Shown one piece after another: positions 31,383 through 40,487 of a DNA stretch of 64,000 nucleotides. The stretch covers positions 47,636-111,635 of the forward strand of contig NZ_JAGINM010000022.1 of NCBI RefSeq assembly GCF_017876095.1, read 5' to 3'. The number at the start of each line of letters is the position of its first letter. Positions within the stretch are counted from its first letter, which is position 1. Made by a program: the position numbers and the translations under genes. Source of the DNA: Azospirillum agricola (GTDB lineage Bacteria > Pseudomonadota > Alphaproteobacteria > Azospirillales > Azospirillaceae). The notes beneath the pieces were generated by a model. The model was not told the DNA's origin and did not search any database. It saw only the letters and a program-made list of their open reading frames with translations.

Positions 31383-33188
31383 TCACCCGACCAGGCCGGA
31401 CATCACCGCGCGGAGCTGCGCCGGCTTCACCGGCTTGTTCAGCACGAGGCAGCCGGCGGCCTTGGCCTCGTCGGCCAGCTCGGGGGTACGGTTGGCGGTG
31501 ACGATCACCGCCGGCAGGATGCGTCCGCAGGCCGCCCGCAGCCGGGCCACCTCGTTCACACCAAGGGCGCCGTCGTCGAGGTGGTAGTCGGCGATCAGCA
31601 GGTCCGGCGGCCGCGGCATGCCCGACAGCAGCGCCAGCGCCTGCTCGCCCGAGGTCGCCGAGACCACCGCGCAGGACCAGCCGCGCAGCAGCGCCTCCAT
31701 CCCCGCCACCACGGCCGGCTCGTTGTCGAGCACCAGCACCGAGGTGCCGGCCAGCCGGTCGGTCAGCGGCCGCACGGCGGCGGCGCTCGGCGGACGGGCG
31801 GCGCGGCGTTCGGTGCCGCGCGGCACGGTAACGGCGAAGACCGAGCCGCGTCCGGGCTCCGACCGCACGGTGATCGGGTGGTTCAGCATGCGGGCGACGC
31901 GCTCGACGATGGCCAGCCCCAGCCCCATGCCACGGTCGCGGCCATGGACGACCGGCGTGTCGAGGCGGCGGAACTCCTGGAAGATTTCGGCGAGCTTGTC
32001 GGGCGGGATGCCGGGGCCGTTGTCCCACACCTCGATCCGCACCCCCTCGGCGCAGCGGCGGCAGCCGACCACCACCCGGCCGCTGCGGACGTAGCGCAGC
32101 GCGTTGGACAGGAAATTCTGCACGATCCGCCGCAGGAGCCGCATGTCGCTGCGCACCACCGCGCCCGATCCGACCACCCGCAGCGCGATGCCGCGCTCCG
32201 CCGCGACCGCCGCGTATTCGGTGGCGAGCGGTGCCAGGATGCCGCGCAGCGGAAAGTCGCTGACCTCCGGCGTCACCGCCCCGGCGTCGAGCTTGGAGAT
32301 GTCGAGCAGCGCCGACAGCAGATCCTCGACCGAGGCGAGCGCCACGTCGATGTTCTCGACCAGTTCGCCGACGCTGCCGGTCTTCTCCAGGTCGGCGAGC
32401 GCCGAGACGAACAGGCGGGCGGCGTTCAGCGGTTGCAGCAGATCATGGCTGGCCGCCGCGATGAAGCGGGTCTTGGACAGGTTGGCCTGCTCGGCCTCCG
32501 CCTTGGCCTGGTGAAGCTGGTCGTTCAGCAGCATCAGGCCGGTCTTCTCGGCCCGCTCGGATTCGCGTCGCCTCTCCTCGGCCTGCTTGATGTCGGTGAT
32601 GTCGGTGTAGACGCCGACGATGCCGCCGTCGCGGGTGCGCCGCTCGTTCACCTGCACCCAGCGCCCGTCGGCCAGCCGGTTGATGAAGACGCCGTTCAGG
32701 TCGTGGCGGTGGTCCAGCCGTTCCTTCAGCCAGAGGTCGGGCGGCGGCTCGATCACCGCGCGCGCCTCCGCCACCATGGCGGCCAGCTCGCCGAAGCGGA
32801 TGCCGGCCTGGATGCGCGGGGCCACCGCCGGCCAGTAGGACAAGTATTTGCGGTTGCACAGCACCAGCCGGTCGGAGGAGTCGAACAGGGCGAAGCCCTC
32901 GTTCACCGACTCGATGGCCTCGAACAGGCGGGTCCGCATGGTCTCCGCCAGCTCCTTGGCGCGCGCGATGTCGCGGTTGCTGTCCTCCAGCTTGTGGAGC
33001 GCGCGTTCGAGTTCCAGCGTGCGCTCGCGGATCTTCTGCTCCAGCACGATGGCGGTCTGGAACAGCGAGAAGGCGCCGCCCTGGAAATCCATCGACCGTT
33101 CGACGCGGTCCATCAGCACCTTGTTGATGCGCTGGAGCTTGGCGTTCTCGCGCTCCAGCTCGGCGATGCGGTCGCTCTCGCGGCTCAT
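31383..33188 (-). CDS. Hybrid sensor histidine kinase (NahK type)
   Basis: A 601-aa soluble hybrid kinase. In order: N-terminal coiled coil (1-85), a PAS domain (85-205, ending GGIVGVYTDITDIKQAEERR), H-box with His248 (FIAAASHDLLQPLNAARLF), ATPase domain (NFLSNALRY, DNGPGIP, GMGLGLAIVERV) and a C-terminal receiver with the phospho-accepting Asp in LIADYHLDDG. There is no membrane helix, as in the NahK group that works with NosP. The partner FIST gene is two bases upstream. It likely relays nitric-oxide-related signals to an unlinked phosphotransfer protein. Confidence 0.9.
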   Translation of the reverse strand: MSRESDRIAELERENAKLQRINKVLMDRVERSMDFQGGAFSLFQTAIVLEQKIRERTLELERALHKLEDSNRDIARAKELAETMRTRLFEAIESVNEGFALFDSSDRLVLCNRKYLSYWPAVAPRIQAGIRFGELAAMVAEARAVIEPPPDLWLKERLDHRHDLNGVFINRLADGRWVQVNERRTRDGGIVGVYTDITDIKQAEERRRESERAEKTGLMLLNDQLHQAKAEAEQANLSKTRFIAAASHDLLQPLNAARLFVSALADLEKTGSVGELVENIDVALASVEDLLSALLDISKLDAGAVTPEVSDFPLRGILAPLATEYAAVAAERGIALRVVGSGAVVRSDMRLLRRIVQNFLSNALRYVRSGRVVVGCRRCAEGVRIEVWDNGPGIPPDKLAEIFQEFRRLDTPVVHGRDRGMGLGLAIVERVARMLNHPITVRSEPGRGSVFAVTVPRGTERRAARPPSAAAVRPLTDRLAGTSVLVLDNEPAVVAGMEALLRGWSCAVVSATSGEQALALLSGMPRPPDLLIADYHLDDGALGVNEVARLRAACGRILPAVIVTANRTPELADEAKAAGCLVLNKPVKPAQLRAVMSGLVG

Positions 33189-33190
33189 GG

Positions 33191-34363
33191 TCAGCGTCCC
33201 CCGATCGCCACGCCGGTGAAGGTCTGGTTGACGTGCATCCCGTTCACCTGTTCGCCGTAGGCGCAGAACCCGACGACCCGGTGCCGCGTCAGGCGTTCCG
33301 CCATGACGGCGCCGAGCTGGCGCTGTTCCATCTCCAGCCGGCGCAGGATGCAGTCGCACCCAAGGATCAGGTCGGGCGGCCCGACCTCCGATTCAATGCC
33401 GTCCATCAGCGCGTCGAAGTTGGCGACCGGATCCACCCCTTCCGCCACCGTCAGCACGATCCCCTCGTCGATGGCGCAGAAGAAGGTCAGGCTCTCGTCG
33501 TCGTTGACCTTCTGGATCGAGCGGACATGGTACTGGCCGCCGACCCGCACCACGACGGGGTGCGAGGCGAAGATCATCGGCGTCAGCGGCTCCCCCTCCA
33601 GCCCGACCAGCCGGGCGTATTCGCGGCCCGCCGGTTCGGCGTTGATCTCGGTGACGATGCGACGCTGCGGGTCGGCGCCGGTCACCACCATCTTGCGGTC
33701 CGAGCTGACGAAATGCTGGGTGCGGAAGACGGTGAAGGGGCGCGTCGTGGTGAACAGCGCGACCACCGCCGCGTTGGGGTGGAAGGCGCCCTCGTGCAGG
33801 ACGAAGGTGCGCTCGAAATGCATGTCGTCGCCGGCCGAGGCGCCGAACAGCGGGATGTCGATCATCGCGTTGTGCAGGGCGCTGACGACGGTTTCCTCGC
33901 TCATCGACAGGCCGTCGATCAGCAGCATGGCAAAGCTGCCGGTCTCGCCCATCGGCACCGGCCGCGCCGCCAGCGCCCGGTCGCGCCGGGTCAGCAGCGA
34001 GCGGGCGATCACCGTGCTGTCGGCGATCTCGAAACGGTCGACATGGTCGACCAGCGCGGTGACGACGGTGAAATCCTCCGACGGGAAGCCGACCGCCACC
34101 ACCGCGCCGACGCTGTAGCCGCCGGGGCCGATCTCGCCCGCCGTGGTGCAGCCGATGACGGGGACGGTGCCGAACTGCACGGCCAGCGCGTCGGCCAGCG
34201 CGGTCAGGTCGTAATGGGGCGCGCAGAAGACGACGACCATCTCCAGCGGGGTGTCGCCCAGCCCCTCGCGCAGCTCGCGCGCCGCGTCGGCCGGGCGCTC
34301 GGCGTGCGACATCGCGCGCGGCATCCCGTCGCCGGGCCGGGGGGCTGGACTGGGTTCGGACAT
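33191..34363 (-). CDS. FIST-domain sensor (NosP-like)
   Basis: A 390-aa cytoplasmic protein with FIST_N (about residues 35-235: MVVVFCAPHYDLTALADALA, then TVPVIGCTTAGEIGPGGYSV) and FIST_C (about 240-370: ILGCDCILRRLEMEQRQLG, NQTFTGVAIGGR). FIST proteins sense small molecules; those encoded beside a NahK-type kinase include NosP, a heme nitric-oxide sensor. Two bases separate it from the kinase, so the pair is one unit. The heme histidine was not assigned. The ATG at 34363 follows GGAAGGGG by 6-8 bases. Confidence 0.88.
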   Translation of the reverse strand: MSEPSPAPRPGDGMPRAMSHAERPADAARELREGLGDTPLEMVVVFCAPHYDLTALADALAVQFGTVPVIGCTTAGEIGPGGYSVGAVVAVGFPSEDFTVVTALVDHVDRFEIADSTVIARSLLTRRDRALAARPVPMGETGSFAMLLIDGLSMSEETVVSALHNAMIDIPLFGASAGDDMHFERTFVLHEGAFHPNAAVVALFTTTRPFTVFRTQHFVSSDRKMVVTGADPQRRIVTEINAEPAGREYARLVGLEGEPLTPMIFASHPVVVRVGGQYHVRSIQKVNDDESLTFFCAIDEGIVLTVAEGVDPVANFDALMDGIESEVGPPDLILGCDCILRRLEMEQRQLGAVMAERLTRHRVVGFCAYGEQVNGMHVNQTFTGVAIGGR

Positions 34364-34472
34364 GGCGGCCCCTTCCGTCCGCAGATTCTCTCCGGCCAGC
34401 GTACTCCAGGGATGGCGGTGGGCAAGCCCGTTGCGCGAGCGGGTGAGTGCGACCATCGTCGAATTCGGGCTC

Positions 34473-34862
34473 CTAATGGGGAACGGCGAGCGTGCCGGCC
34501 GGGACCGGGGGCAACAGATGCGGCAATTCCTCGTCGCTGAACAGCCTGGCCCGCACGGTGAAGCGCACGCCGTCCGGCGCCTCCAGGGAAAAACCGCCGC
34601 CGCGCGCCTGGATGACGTCGAGGATCACCTGGCTGTGCTCCCAATAGGCGAAGGTGCCGTCGGCCATGCAGAAGGGCGTGCCGCCGACCGCGCCGAGGCA
34701 GAGGTCGCCCCCGCCCATGCGGAATTCCCCGAGCGGCAGGCAGAGCGGCGCCGTGCCGTCGCAGCAGCCGCCCGACAGATGCAGCAGCAGCGGCCCGTGC
34801 TTCGCCGACAGCCGGTCGAGCAGGGCGAGCGCCTCGGGGGTGGCGGTCACGCGGTCGGTCAT
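34473..34862 (-). CDS. DUF779 protein
   Basis: A 129-aa cytoplasmic protein of the DUF779 family, commonly encoded beside alcohol/acetaldehyde dehydrogenases. It has a Cys pair in LHLSGGCCDGTAPLCLPLGE and a further Cys in GGGDLCLGAVGGTPFCM, which could bind metal. It lies downstream of the aldehyde dehydrogenase gene beyond a strong terminator, so it is probably expressed by read-through at lower level or from its own start. Function unknown. Confidence 0.9.
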   Translation of the reverse strand: MTDRVTATPEALALLDRLSAKHGPLLLHLSGGCCDGTAPLCLPLGEFRMGGGDLCLGAVGGTPFCMADGTFAYWEHSQVILDVIQARGGGFSLEAPDGVRFTVRARLFSDEELPHLLPPVPAGTLAVPH

Positions 34863-34884
34863 CACCGTTCTCCAGGGATCGTCA

Positions 34885-34916
34885 AGAAAAAAGGCCGGGG
34901 GTTCGCACCCCCGGCC
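34885..34916 (-). terminator. Terminator between aldehyde dehydrogenase and DUF779 genes
   Basis: On the minus strand, GGCCGGGGG pairs with CCCCCGGCC (9 bp) around a 6-base loop and is followed by TTTTTTC. It lies 30 bases after the aldehyde dehydrogenase stop and 20 bases before the DUF779 start. Confidence 0.85.
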
Positions 34917-34944
34917 CAGTTCTGCCCGATAGGGAGGAGCACAC

Positions 34945-36465
34945 TCAGAAGAAGCCGAGTGCTTTCGGGCTGTAGCTGACCAGCAGGTTCTTGGTCTGCT
35001 GGTAGTGATCGAGCATCATCTTGTGCGTCTCGCGGCCGATACCCGACTTCTTGTAGCCACCGAAGGCGGCGTGGGCCGGATACAGGTGGTAGCAGTTGGT
35101 CCAGACGCGGCCGGCCTGGATGCCGCGGCCCATGCGGAAGGCGCGGTTGCCGTCGCGGGTCCACACGCCGGCGCCGAGACCGAATTCGCTGTCGTTGGCG
35201 ATGGCGAGCGCCTCCTCCTCGGTCTCGAAGGTCGTGACGGCGACCACCGGCCCGAAGATCTCCTCCTGGAAGATGCGCATCTTGTTGTGGCCCTCGAGGA
35301 TGGTCGGCTGCACGTAGTAGCCGCCCTCAAGCTCGCCGCCGAGATGGGCGCGGCCGCCGCCGATCAGCACCTTGGCGCCCTCGGCCTTGCCGATCTCGAT
35401 GTAGGAGAGGATCTTCTCGAGCTGCTCCTGCGAGGCCTGGGCGCCGATCATGGTGGCGCCGTCGAGCGGGTGGCCCTGGGTGATCTTGGCGACGCGCTCG
35501 ACCGCCAGCTTGATGAAGCGGTCGTAGATCGACTTCTGGATCAGCACGCGGCTCGGGCAGGTGCAGACCTCGCCCTGGTTCAGCGCGAACATCGCGAAGC
35601 CTTCGAGCGCCTTGTCGAGGAACTCGTCGTCCGCCGCCATCACGTCCTCGAAGAAGATGTTCGGCGACTTGCCGCCCAGCTCGACCGTCGAGGGGATGAT
35701 GTTCTCCGACGCGTATTGCAGGATCAGGCGGCCGGTCGAGGTCTCGCCGGTGAAGGCGATCTTCGAGATGCGCTTGTTGGTCGCCAGCGGCTTGCCGGCC
35801 TCGATGCCGAAGCCGTTGACGATGTTCAGCACGCCGGCCGGCAGCAGGTCGCCGATCATCTCGGCCAGCACCAGGATCGCCATCGGGGTCTGCTCGGCCG
35901 GCTTCAGCACGACGCAGTTGCCGGCGGCGAGCGCCGGGGCCAGCTTCCAGGCGGCCATCAGCAGCGGGAAGTTCCAGGGAATGATCTGGCCGACGACGCC
36001 CAGCGGCTCATGGAAGTGGTAGGCGTAGGTGGTGTGGTCGATCTCGGCGATCGAGCCTTCCTGGGCGCGGATGCAGCCGGCGTAATAGCGGAAATGGTCG
36101 ATGGCGAGCGGGATGTCGGCGGCGCGGGTCTCGCGGATCGGCTTGCCGTTGTCCAGCGTCTCGGCCAGCGCGATGATCTCCAGCCGCTCCTCGATCCGGT
36201 CGGCGATCTTCAGCAGGATGTTCGAGCGCTCGGTGGGCGAGGTGCGGCCCCAGGCGTCCTTGGCCTTGTGGGCGGCGTCCAGCGCCAGCTCGACGTCGGC
36301 GGCGGTCGAGCGGGCGATCTCGCACAGCGGCTTGCCGGTGATCGGGGTCAGGTTCGTGAAGTATTGGCCGTCCACCGGGGCCACCCACTGTCCGCCGATA
36401 TAGTTGTCGTAGCGGGGGCGGAGCGCGATTTGCTTCTGAAGCGTGTCGAGTGCCTGGTGGAGCAT
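34945..36465 (-). CDS. NAD-dependent acetaldehyde dehydrogenase (ExaC/AcoD type)
   Basis: A 506-aa aldehyde dehydrogenase, the usual family length. The catalytic Cys is in NQGEVCTCPSRVLIQ and the general base Glu in VELGGKSPN; the NAD-binding block is FTGETSTGRLILQYA, and PWNFPLLMAAWKLAPALAAG is a family landmark. The start FRSKIALRPRYDNYIGGQWV is that of the ExaC/AldB-type acetaldehyde dehydrogenases used in ethanol and acetoin oxidation. The DUF779 partner next to it fits. A possible TATAAT -10 on the minus strand is at 36558-36563. Confidence 0.92.
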   Translation of the reverse strand: MLHQALDTLQKQIALRPRYDNYIGGQWVAPVDGQYFTNLTPITGKPLCEIARSTAADVELALDAAHKAKDAWGRTSPTERSNILLKIADRIEERLEIIALAETLDNGKPIRETRAADIPLAIDHFRYYAGCIRAQEGSIAEIDHTTYAYHFHEPLGVVGQIIPWNFPLLMAAWKLAPALAAGNCVVLKPAEQTPMAILVLAEMIGDLLPAGVLNIVNGFGIEAGKPLATNKRISKIAFTGETSTGRLILQYASENIIPSTVELGGKSPNIFFEDVMAADDEFLDKALEGFAMFALNQGEVCTCPSRVLIQKSIYDRFIKLAVERVAKITQGHPLDGATMIGAQASQEQLEKILSYIEIGKAEGAKVLIGGGRAHLGGELEGGYYVQPTILEGHNKMRIFQEEIFGPVVAVTTFETEEEALAIANDSEFGLGAGVWTRDGNRAFRMGRGIQAGRVWTNCYHLYPAHAAFGGYKKSGIGRETHKMMLDHYQQTKNLLVSYSPKALGFF

Positions 36466-36685
36466 TGGGCCGTTCCTCTCGAAGTGGCAGGCCGGTCAAG
36501 GTTCCGGCCCAGCGCGTTTGTCCGAGCCATTCAGCCACCGGGGGAGGGGGACGGTAAATTATACTATGGAAGGAGGCCCGCGCGGTCGGGGTAGCCTTCG
36601 CTTCCGGATGACCCCGGCCGGCCGGCGAAACCATCCTTCGCTTGGGTTGTTTCCCTGGTTCAGCCGAGTTGCACGCGGACAGCCG

Positions 36686-37306
36686 ATGACGGTTCCGGCC
36701 CTTGATCTGGATGATGACGCGACGGTAGGGGACGAGGCCGACCGGCTGCGCGCCCACGTTTACCGTTTGCTGGCGCTGACCCTGGCCAGACCGCCGGACG
36801 CCGGCCTGCTGGCCCTGCTCGCCGGCCTGCAAGGCGACGGAACGCCGCTTGGCGATGCCTTCGACGCCCTGGCGGCGCGCGCGGGGGCCGGCGACGCGGA
36901 GACGGCCGAGCGGGAGTTCAACGCGCTGTTCATCGGCGTCGTCCAGGGCGAGCTGGTGCCCTACGCCTCCTACTACCGCACCGGCTTCCTCAGCGACCGG
37001 CCGCTCGCGGCGCTGCGCGCCGACCTCCAGGCGCTGGGTTTCGAGCGTGCCCCCGGCGTGTCGGAGCCGGAGGACCACATCGCCGGCCTGTGCGACCTCA
37101 TGGCCGCGCTGGTGCTCGACGGCGCCGACGACGCGGTGCAGCGGCACATGTTCGCCAGCCACATCCTCCCCTGGGCCGAGCGCTTCTTCGGCGATCTCGA
37201 AAAAGCCGAATCCGCCAGCCTTTACCGTCCGGTCGGAACCATCGGGCGGCTGTTCCTGTCGATCGAATCCAACGCCTTCGCGATGCTTGAGGGAGCCGAA
37301 CCATGA
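36686..37306 (+). CDS. TorD-family maturation chaperone for formate dehydrogenase
   Basis: A 206-aa cytoplasmic, all-helical chaperone of the TorD/DmsD group that holds the molybdo-subunit until Tat export. Family pattern EREFNALFIGVVQGELVPYA then SYYRTGFLSDRPLAALRADL is clear, with the conserved EDHIAGLCDLMAALV helix. The ATG at 36686 (MTVPALDLDDD) is used; long upstream extensions overlap the divergent promoter region. It is the first gene of the formate dehydrogenase operon and overlaps the next by 4 bases. Confidence 0.92.
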   Translation: MTVPALDLDDDATVGDEADRLRAHVYRLLALTLARPPDAGLLALLAGLQGDGTPLGDAFDALAARAGAGDAETAEREFNALFIGVVQGELVPYASYYRTGFLSDRPLAALRADLQALGFERAPGVSEPEDHIAGLCDLMAALVLDGADDAVQRHMFASHILPWAERFFGDLEKAESASLYRPVGTIGRLFLSIESNAFAMLEGAEP

Positions 37307-37527
37307 AGCCGGAAGAACCGGGCCAAAAGGCGGGGCCGCGCCAGAAAGCGGGCCTGGAGCGCCGCGACCTCCTGAAGAGCCTGGGGCTGGGCGCCGCCGG
37401 AGCGGCGGCGGCCACCGTGATGCCCCACGGCACCGCGCAGGCGGCCGAGTCCCCGCGGGATCAGGTCAAGGCGCGGTATCGCGAGACCGATCACGTCAAG
37501 CGCTTCTACGCGCTGAACCGCCTGTGA
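37303..37527 (+). CDS. Small Tat-signal protein of the formate dehydrogenase operon
   Basis: A 74-aa product with a twin-arginine signal (LERRDLLKSLGLGAAGAAAA) and a short mature part of about 27 residues ending DHVKRFYALNRL. It belongs to the 'formate dehydrogenase region TAT target' small family known from operons of this kind; the function is unknown. It overlaps the chaperone gene by 4 bases and is followed by the catalytic subunit. Confidence 0.85.
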   Translation: MKPEEPGQKAGPRQKAGLERRDLLKSLGLGAAGAAAATVMPHGTAQAAESPRDQVKARYRETDHVKRFYALNRL

Positions 37528-37550
37528 TGAGTCGGGGGAGGGCCGCCGCC

Positions 37551-40466
37551 ATGCTCGTGAAACGCTCCTCCGGAAAGGCGCCGCGCGGGTCGCTGCTGCG
37601 GGCGCTGTCCGGCGATTTCAACGGGGCGGGAAACCTGGAGTCCGGCGTCAGCCGGCGCGGCTTCCTGCGCCGCTCGGGCCTCGCCGCCGGCGGGATCGCC
37701 GCCATCGGCGCGCTGCCCGCCGCGATGATCCGCCGCAGCGAGGCCGGCCCCGTCCTGCCCGATGTCGAGCTGGTGACGCGCAAGAACGTCTGCACCCACT
37801 GCTCGGTCGGCTGCACGGTGATCGCCGAGGTGCAGAACGGCGTCTGGGTCGGCCAGGAACCCGGCTGGGAAAGCCCGATCAACCAGGGCACCCACTGCGC
37901 CAAGGGCGCCTCGGTCCGCGAGCTGACCAAGGGCACGCGCCGGGTCAAATACCCGCTGAAGCTGGTCGACGGCGAGTGGAAGCGCCTGTCCTGGGACCAG
38001 GCGATCGAGGAGATCGGGACCAGGCTGCTGGAGATCCGGCAGGCGTCGGGCCCCGACGCGGTGTTCTGGCTCGGCTCGGCGAAATTCTCCAACGAGGGGG
38101 CCTATCTCTACCGCAAGCTGGCGGCCTTCTGGGGCACCAACAACGTCGACCATCAGGCGCGCATCTGCCATTCGACCACGGTCGCCGGGGTGGCGAACAC
38201 GTGGGGCTACGGCGCCATGACCAACAGCTACAACGACATCCAGAATTCCAAGGCCCTGCTGATCGTCGGCGGCAACCCGGCCGAGGCGCACCCCGTCTCG
38301 CTCCAGCACATGCTGCGCGGCAAGGAGCACAACCGCGCGCCCTTCATCGTCATCGACCCGCGCTTCACCCGCACCGCCGCCCACGCCACCGAATATGTCC
38401 GCATCCGCCCCGGCACCGACATCCCGATCGCCTGGGGGCTGCTCTGGCACATCTTCGAGAATGGCTGGGAGGACAAGGAGTACATCCGCCAGCGCGTCTA
38501 CGGCATGGACGAGATCCGCGCCGAGGTGAGGAAATGGACTCCCGAGGAGGTCGAGCGGGTGACCGGCGTCCCCGGCTCCCAGGTCCGCCGGGTGGCTGAG
38601 GCCATCGCGAGGAACAAGCCGAGCACCGTCATCTGGTGCATGGGCATCACCCAGCACACGGTCGGCACCGCCAACGTCCGGGCGCTGTCGATCCTGCAAC
38701 TGGCGCTCGGCAACATCGGCGTCGAGGGCGGCGGCGCCAACATCTACCGCGGCCACTGCAACGTGCAGGGCGCCACCGACTTCGGTTTGGACGTCACCAC
38801 CCTGCCGGCCTATTACGGGCTGGCCGAGGGGGCGTGGAAGCATTTCGGCCGGGTCTGGGACGTCGATTACGACTATCTGAAGGGCCGCTTCGGATCGAAG
38901 GATCTGATGGAGGCCAAGGGCATCCCGACGACCCGCTGGTTCGACGCCGTGCTGGCCCGGCCGGACCAGATCGACCAGCCGAGCCCCTTGCGCGCCATGG
39001 TCTGCTTCGGCCATGGCGGCAACACCGTCACCCGCATGCCGGAGATGATCAAGGGGCTGGAGAAGCTCAGCCTGCTGGTGATCGCCGACCCGCACCCGAC
39101 GACCTTCGCCGCCATCAAGGAGCGGCGCGACGGAACCTACATCCTGCCGACCTGCACCCAGTTCGAGACGGACGGCTCGCGCACCTGCTCCAACCGCTCG
39201 ATGCAGTGGGGCGAGAAGGTGGTGGAGCCGATCTTCGAATCGAAGGACGACTACACGATCATGTATCTGCTCGCCCGCAAGCTCGGCTTCGCGGACGAGA
39301 TGTTCAAGCACATCACGGTCGAAGAAACCCGCCCGGTGCCCGAGGACATCCTGCGCGAGATGAATCGCGGCTGCCTCGCCATCGGCGCCACCGGCCAGTC
39401 GCCGGAGCGGCTGAAGATGCACATGAAGCATCAGGCCGATTTCGACAAGATCACCATGCGGGCCACCAGCGGCCCCTGCGCCGGGGATTATTACGGGCTG
39501 CCCTGGCCCTGCTGGGGCCATCCGGAGATCCGCCACCCCGGCTCCGCGATCCTCTACGACACCTCCAAGTCGGTGATGGACGGCGGCGGCGGCTTCCGCG
39601 CCCGCTTCGGGGTGGAGCGCAACGGCGTGTCGCTGCTGGCCGACGGCTCCTACCCCAAGGGGTCGGAGATCGAGGACGGCTATCCCGAATTCACCATGGC
39701 GGTGCTGAGGAAGCTGGGCTGGGACAAGGATCTGACGCCCGAGGAGATGCGCGTCGTCGAGGCGGTCGGCGGCGGCAAGACCGACGAGGTGAGCTGGCAG
39801 ACCGACCTGTCCATGGGAATCATCCGCGTGGCGCTGAAGCATGGCTGCGTGCCCTACGGCAACGCCAAGGCCCGCGCCGTCGCCTGGAGCCTGCCCGACC
39901 CGGTGCCGGTCCACCGCGAGCCGATCTATTCCCCGCGCCCCGATCTGGTGAAGGCCTATCCCGCCATCGAGGACCGACGCGACTTCCGGCTGGTGCAGCT
40001 CGCCCGCTCGCTCCAGTTCAAGGCGGCGGAGAGCGACCTGCGCGGCAAGTTCCCGATGGTCCTGACCTCCGGCCGGCTGGTCGAGTACGAGGGCGGCGGC
40101 GAGGAGACGCGCTCCAACCCGTGGCTGGCCGAGTTGCAGCAGAGCATGTTCGCCGAGATCAACCGCAAGGACGCCGAGCGGCTGGGGATCAGGGACGGAT
40201 CCTGGATCTGGGTGCACGGGCCGGAGAACGCCGGCCGCGCCAAGGTGCGGGCGCTGGTGACCGACCGGGTGGGGACGGGCACCGTGTTCATGCCCTTCCA
40301 TTTCTCGGGCCAGTGGCAGGGCGACAGCCTGCGGCGCAACTACCCGCCGGACACCGATCCGATCGTTCTGGGCGAGCCGGTCAACGGGGTGACGACCTAC
40401 GGCTACGACCCGGTGACCTTCATGCAGGAGACCAAGGTCACGCTGTGCCGCGTCGAGCCGGCGTGA
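37551..40466 (+). CDS. fdhA: Formate dehydrogenase catalytic subunit (Mo/W-bisMGD, Cys type)
   Basis: A 971-aa periplasmic molybdenum or tungsten enzyme oxidising formate to CO2. Features: Tat signal SRRGFLRRSGLAAGG (Arg35-36), [4Fe-4S] ligands Cys81, Cys84, Cys88 and Cys116 (VCTHCSVGC ... THCAKG), and active-site Cys206 in ARICHSTTVAG, where E. coli formate dehydrogenases have selenocysteine. MGD-binding blocks such as GNPAEAHPV and CMGITQHTVGT follow. It is encoded as one open frame with no internal stop. ATG 37551 is preceded by GGGGGAGGG; an ATG at 37527 is the alternative. It is exported with FdhB and uses FdhC as anchor. Confidence 0.96.
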   Translation: MLVKRSSGKAPRGSLLRALSGDFNGAGNLESGVSRRGFLRRSGLAAGGIAAIGALPAAMIRRSEAGPVLPDVELVTRKNVCTHCSVGCTVIAEVQNGVWVGQEPGWESPINQGTHCAKGASVRELTKGTRRVKYPLKLVDGEWKRLSWDQAIEEIGTRLLEIRQASGPDAVFWLGSAKFSNEGAYLYRKLAAFWGTNNVDHQARICHSTTVAGVANTWGYGAMTNSYNDIQNSKALLIVGGNPAEAHPVSLQHMLRGKEHNRAPFIVIDPRFTRTAAHATEYVRIRPGTDIPIAWGLLWHIFENGWEDKEYIRQRVYGMDEIRAEVRKWTPEEVERVTGVPGSQVRRVAEAIARNKPSTVIWCMGITQHTVGTANVRALSILQLALGNIGVEGGGANIYRGHCNVQGATDFGLDVTTLPAYYGLAEGAWKHFGRVWDVDYDYLKGRFGSKDLMEAKGIPTTRWFDAVLARPDQIDQPSPLRAMVCFGHGGNTVTRMPEMIKGLEKLSLLVIADPHPTTFAAIKERRDGTYILPTCTQFETDGSRTCSNRSMQWGEKVVEPIFESKDDYTIMYLLARKLGFADEMFKHITVEETRPVPEDILREMNRGCLAIGATGQSPERLKMHMKHQADFDKITMRATSGPCAGDYYGLPWPCWGHPEIRHPGSAILYDTSKSVMDGGGGFRARFGVERNGVSLLADGSYPKGSEIEDGYPEFTMAVLRKLGWDKDLTPEEMRVVEAVGGGKTDEVSWQTDLSMGIIRVALKHGCVPYGNAKARAVAWSLPDPVPVHREPIYSPRPDLVKAYPAIEDRRDFRLVQLARSLQFKAAESDLRGKFPMVLTSGRLVEYEGGGEETRSNPWLAELQQSMFAEINRKDAERLGIRDGSWIWVHGPENAGRAKVRALVTDRVGTGTVFMPFHFSGQWQGDSLRRNYPPDTDPIVLGEPVNGVTTYGYDPVTFMQETKVTLCRVEPA

Positions 40467-40487
40467 CGGGGAGGAGAGAGGATCGCC

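Noticed and set aside
37551..40466. Selenocysteine-type formate dehydrogenase
   Set aside because: The active-site codon is a cysteine (Cys206 in ARICHSTT) and there is no in-frame TGA.
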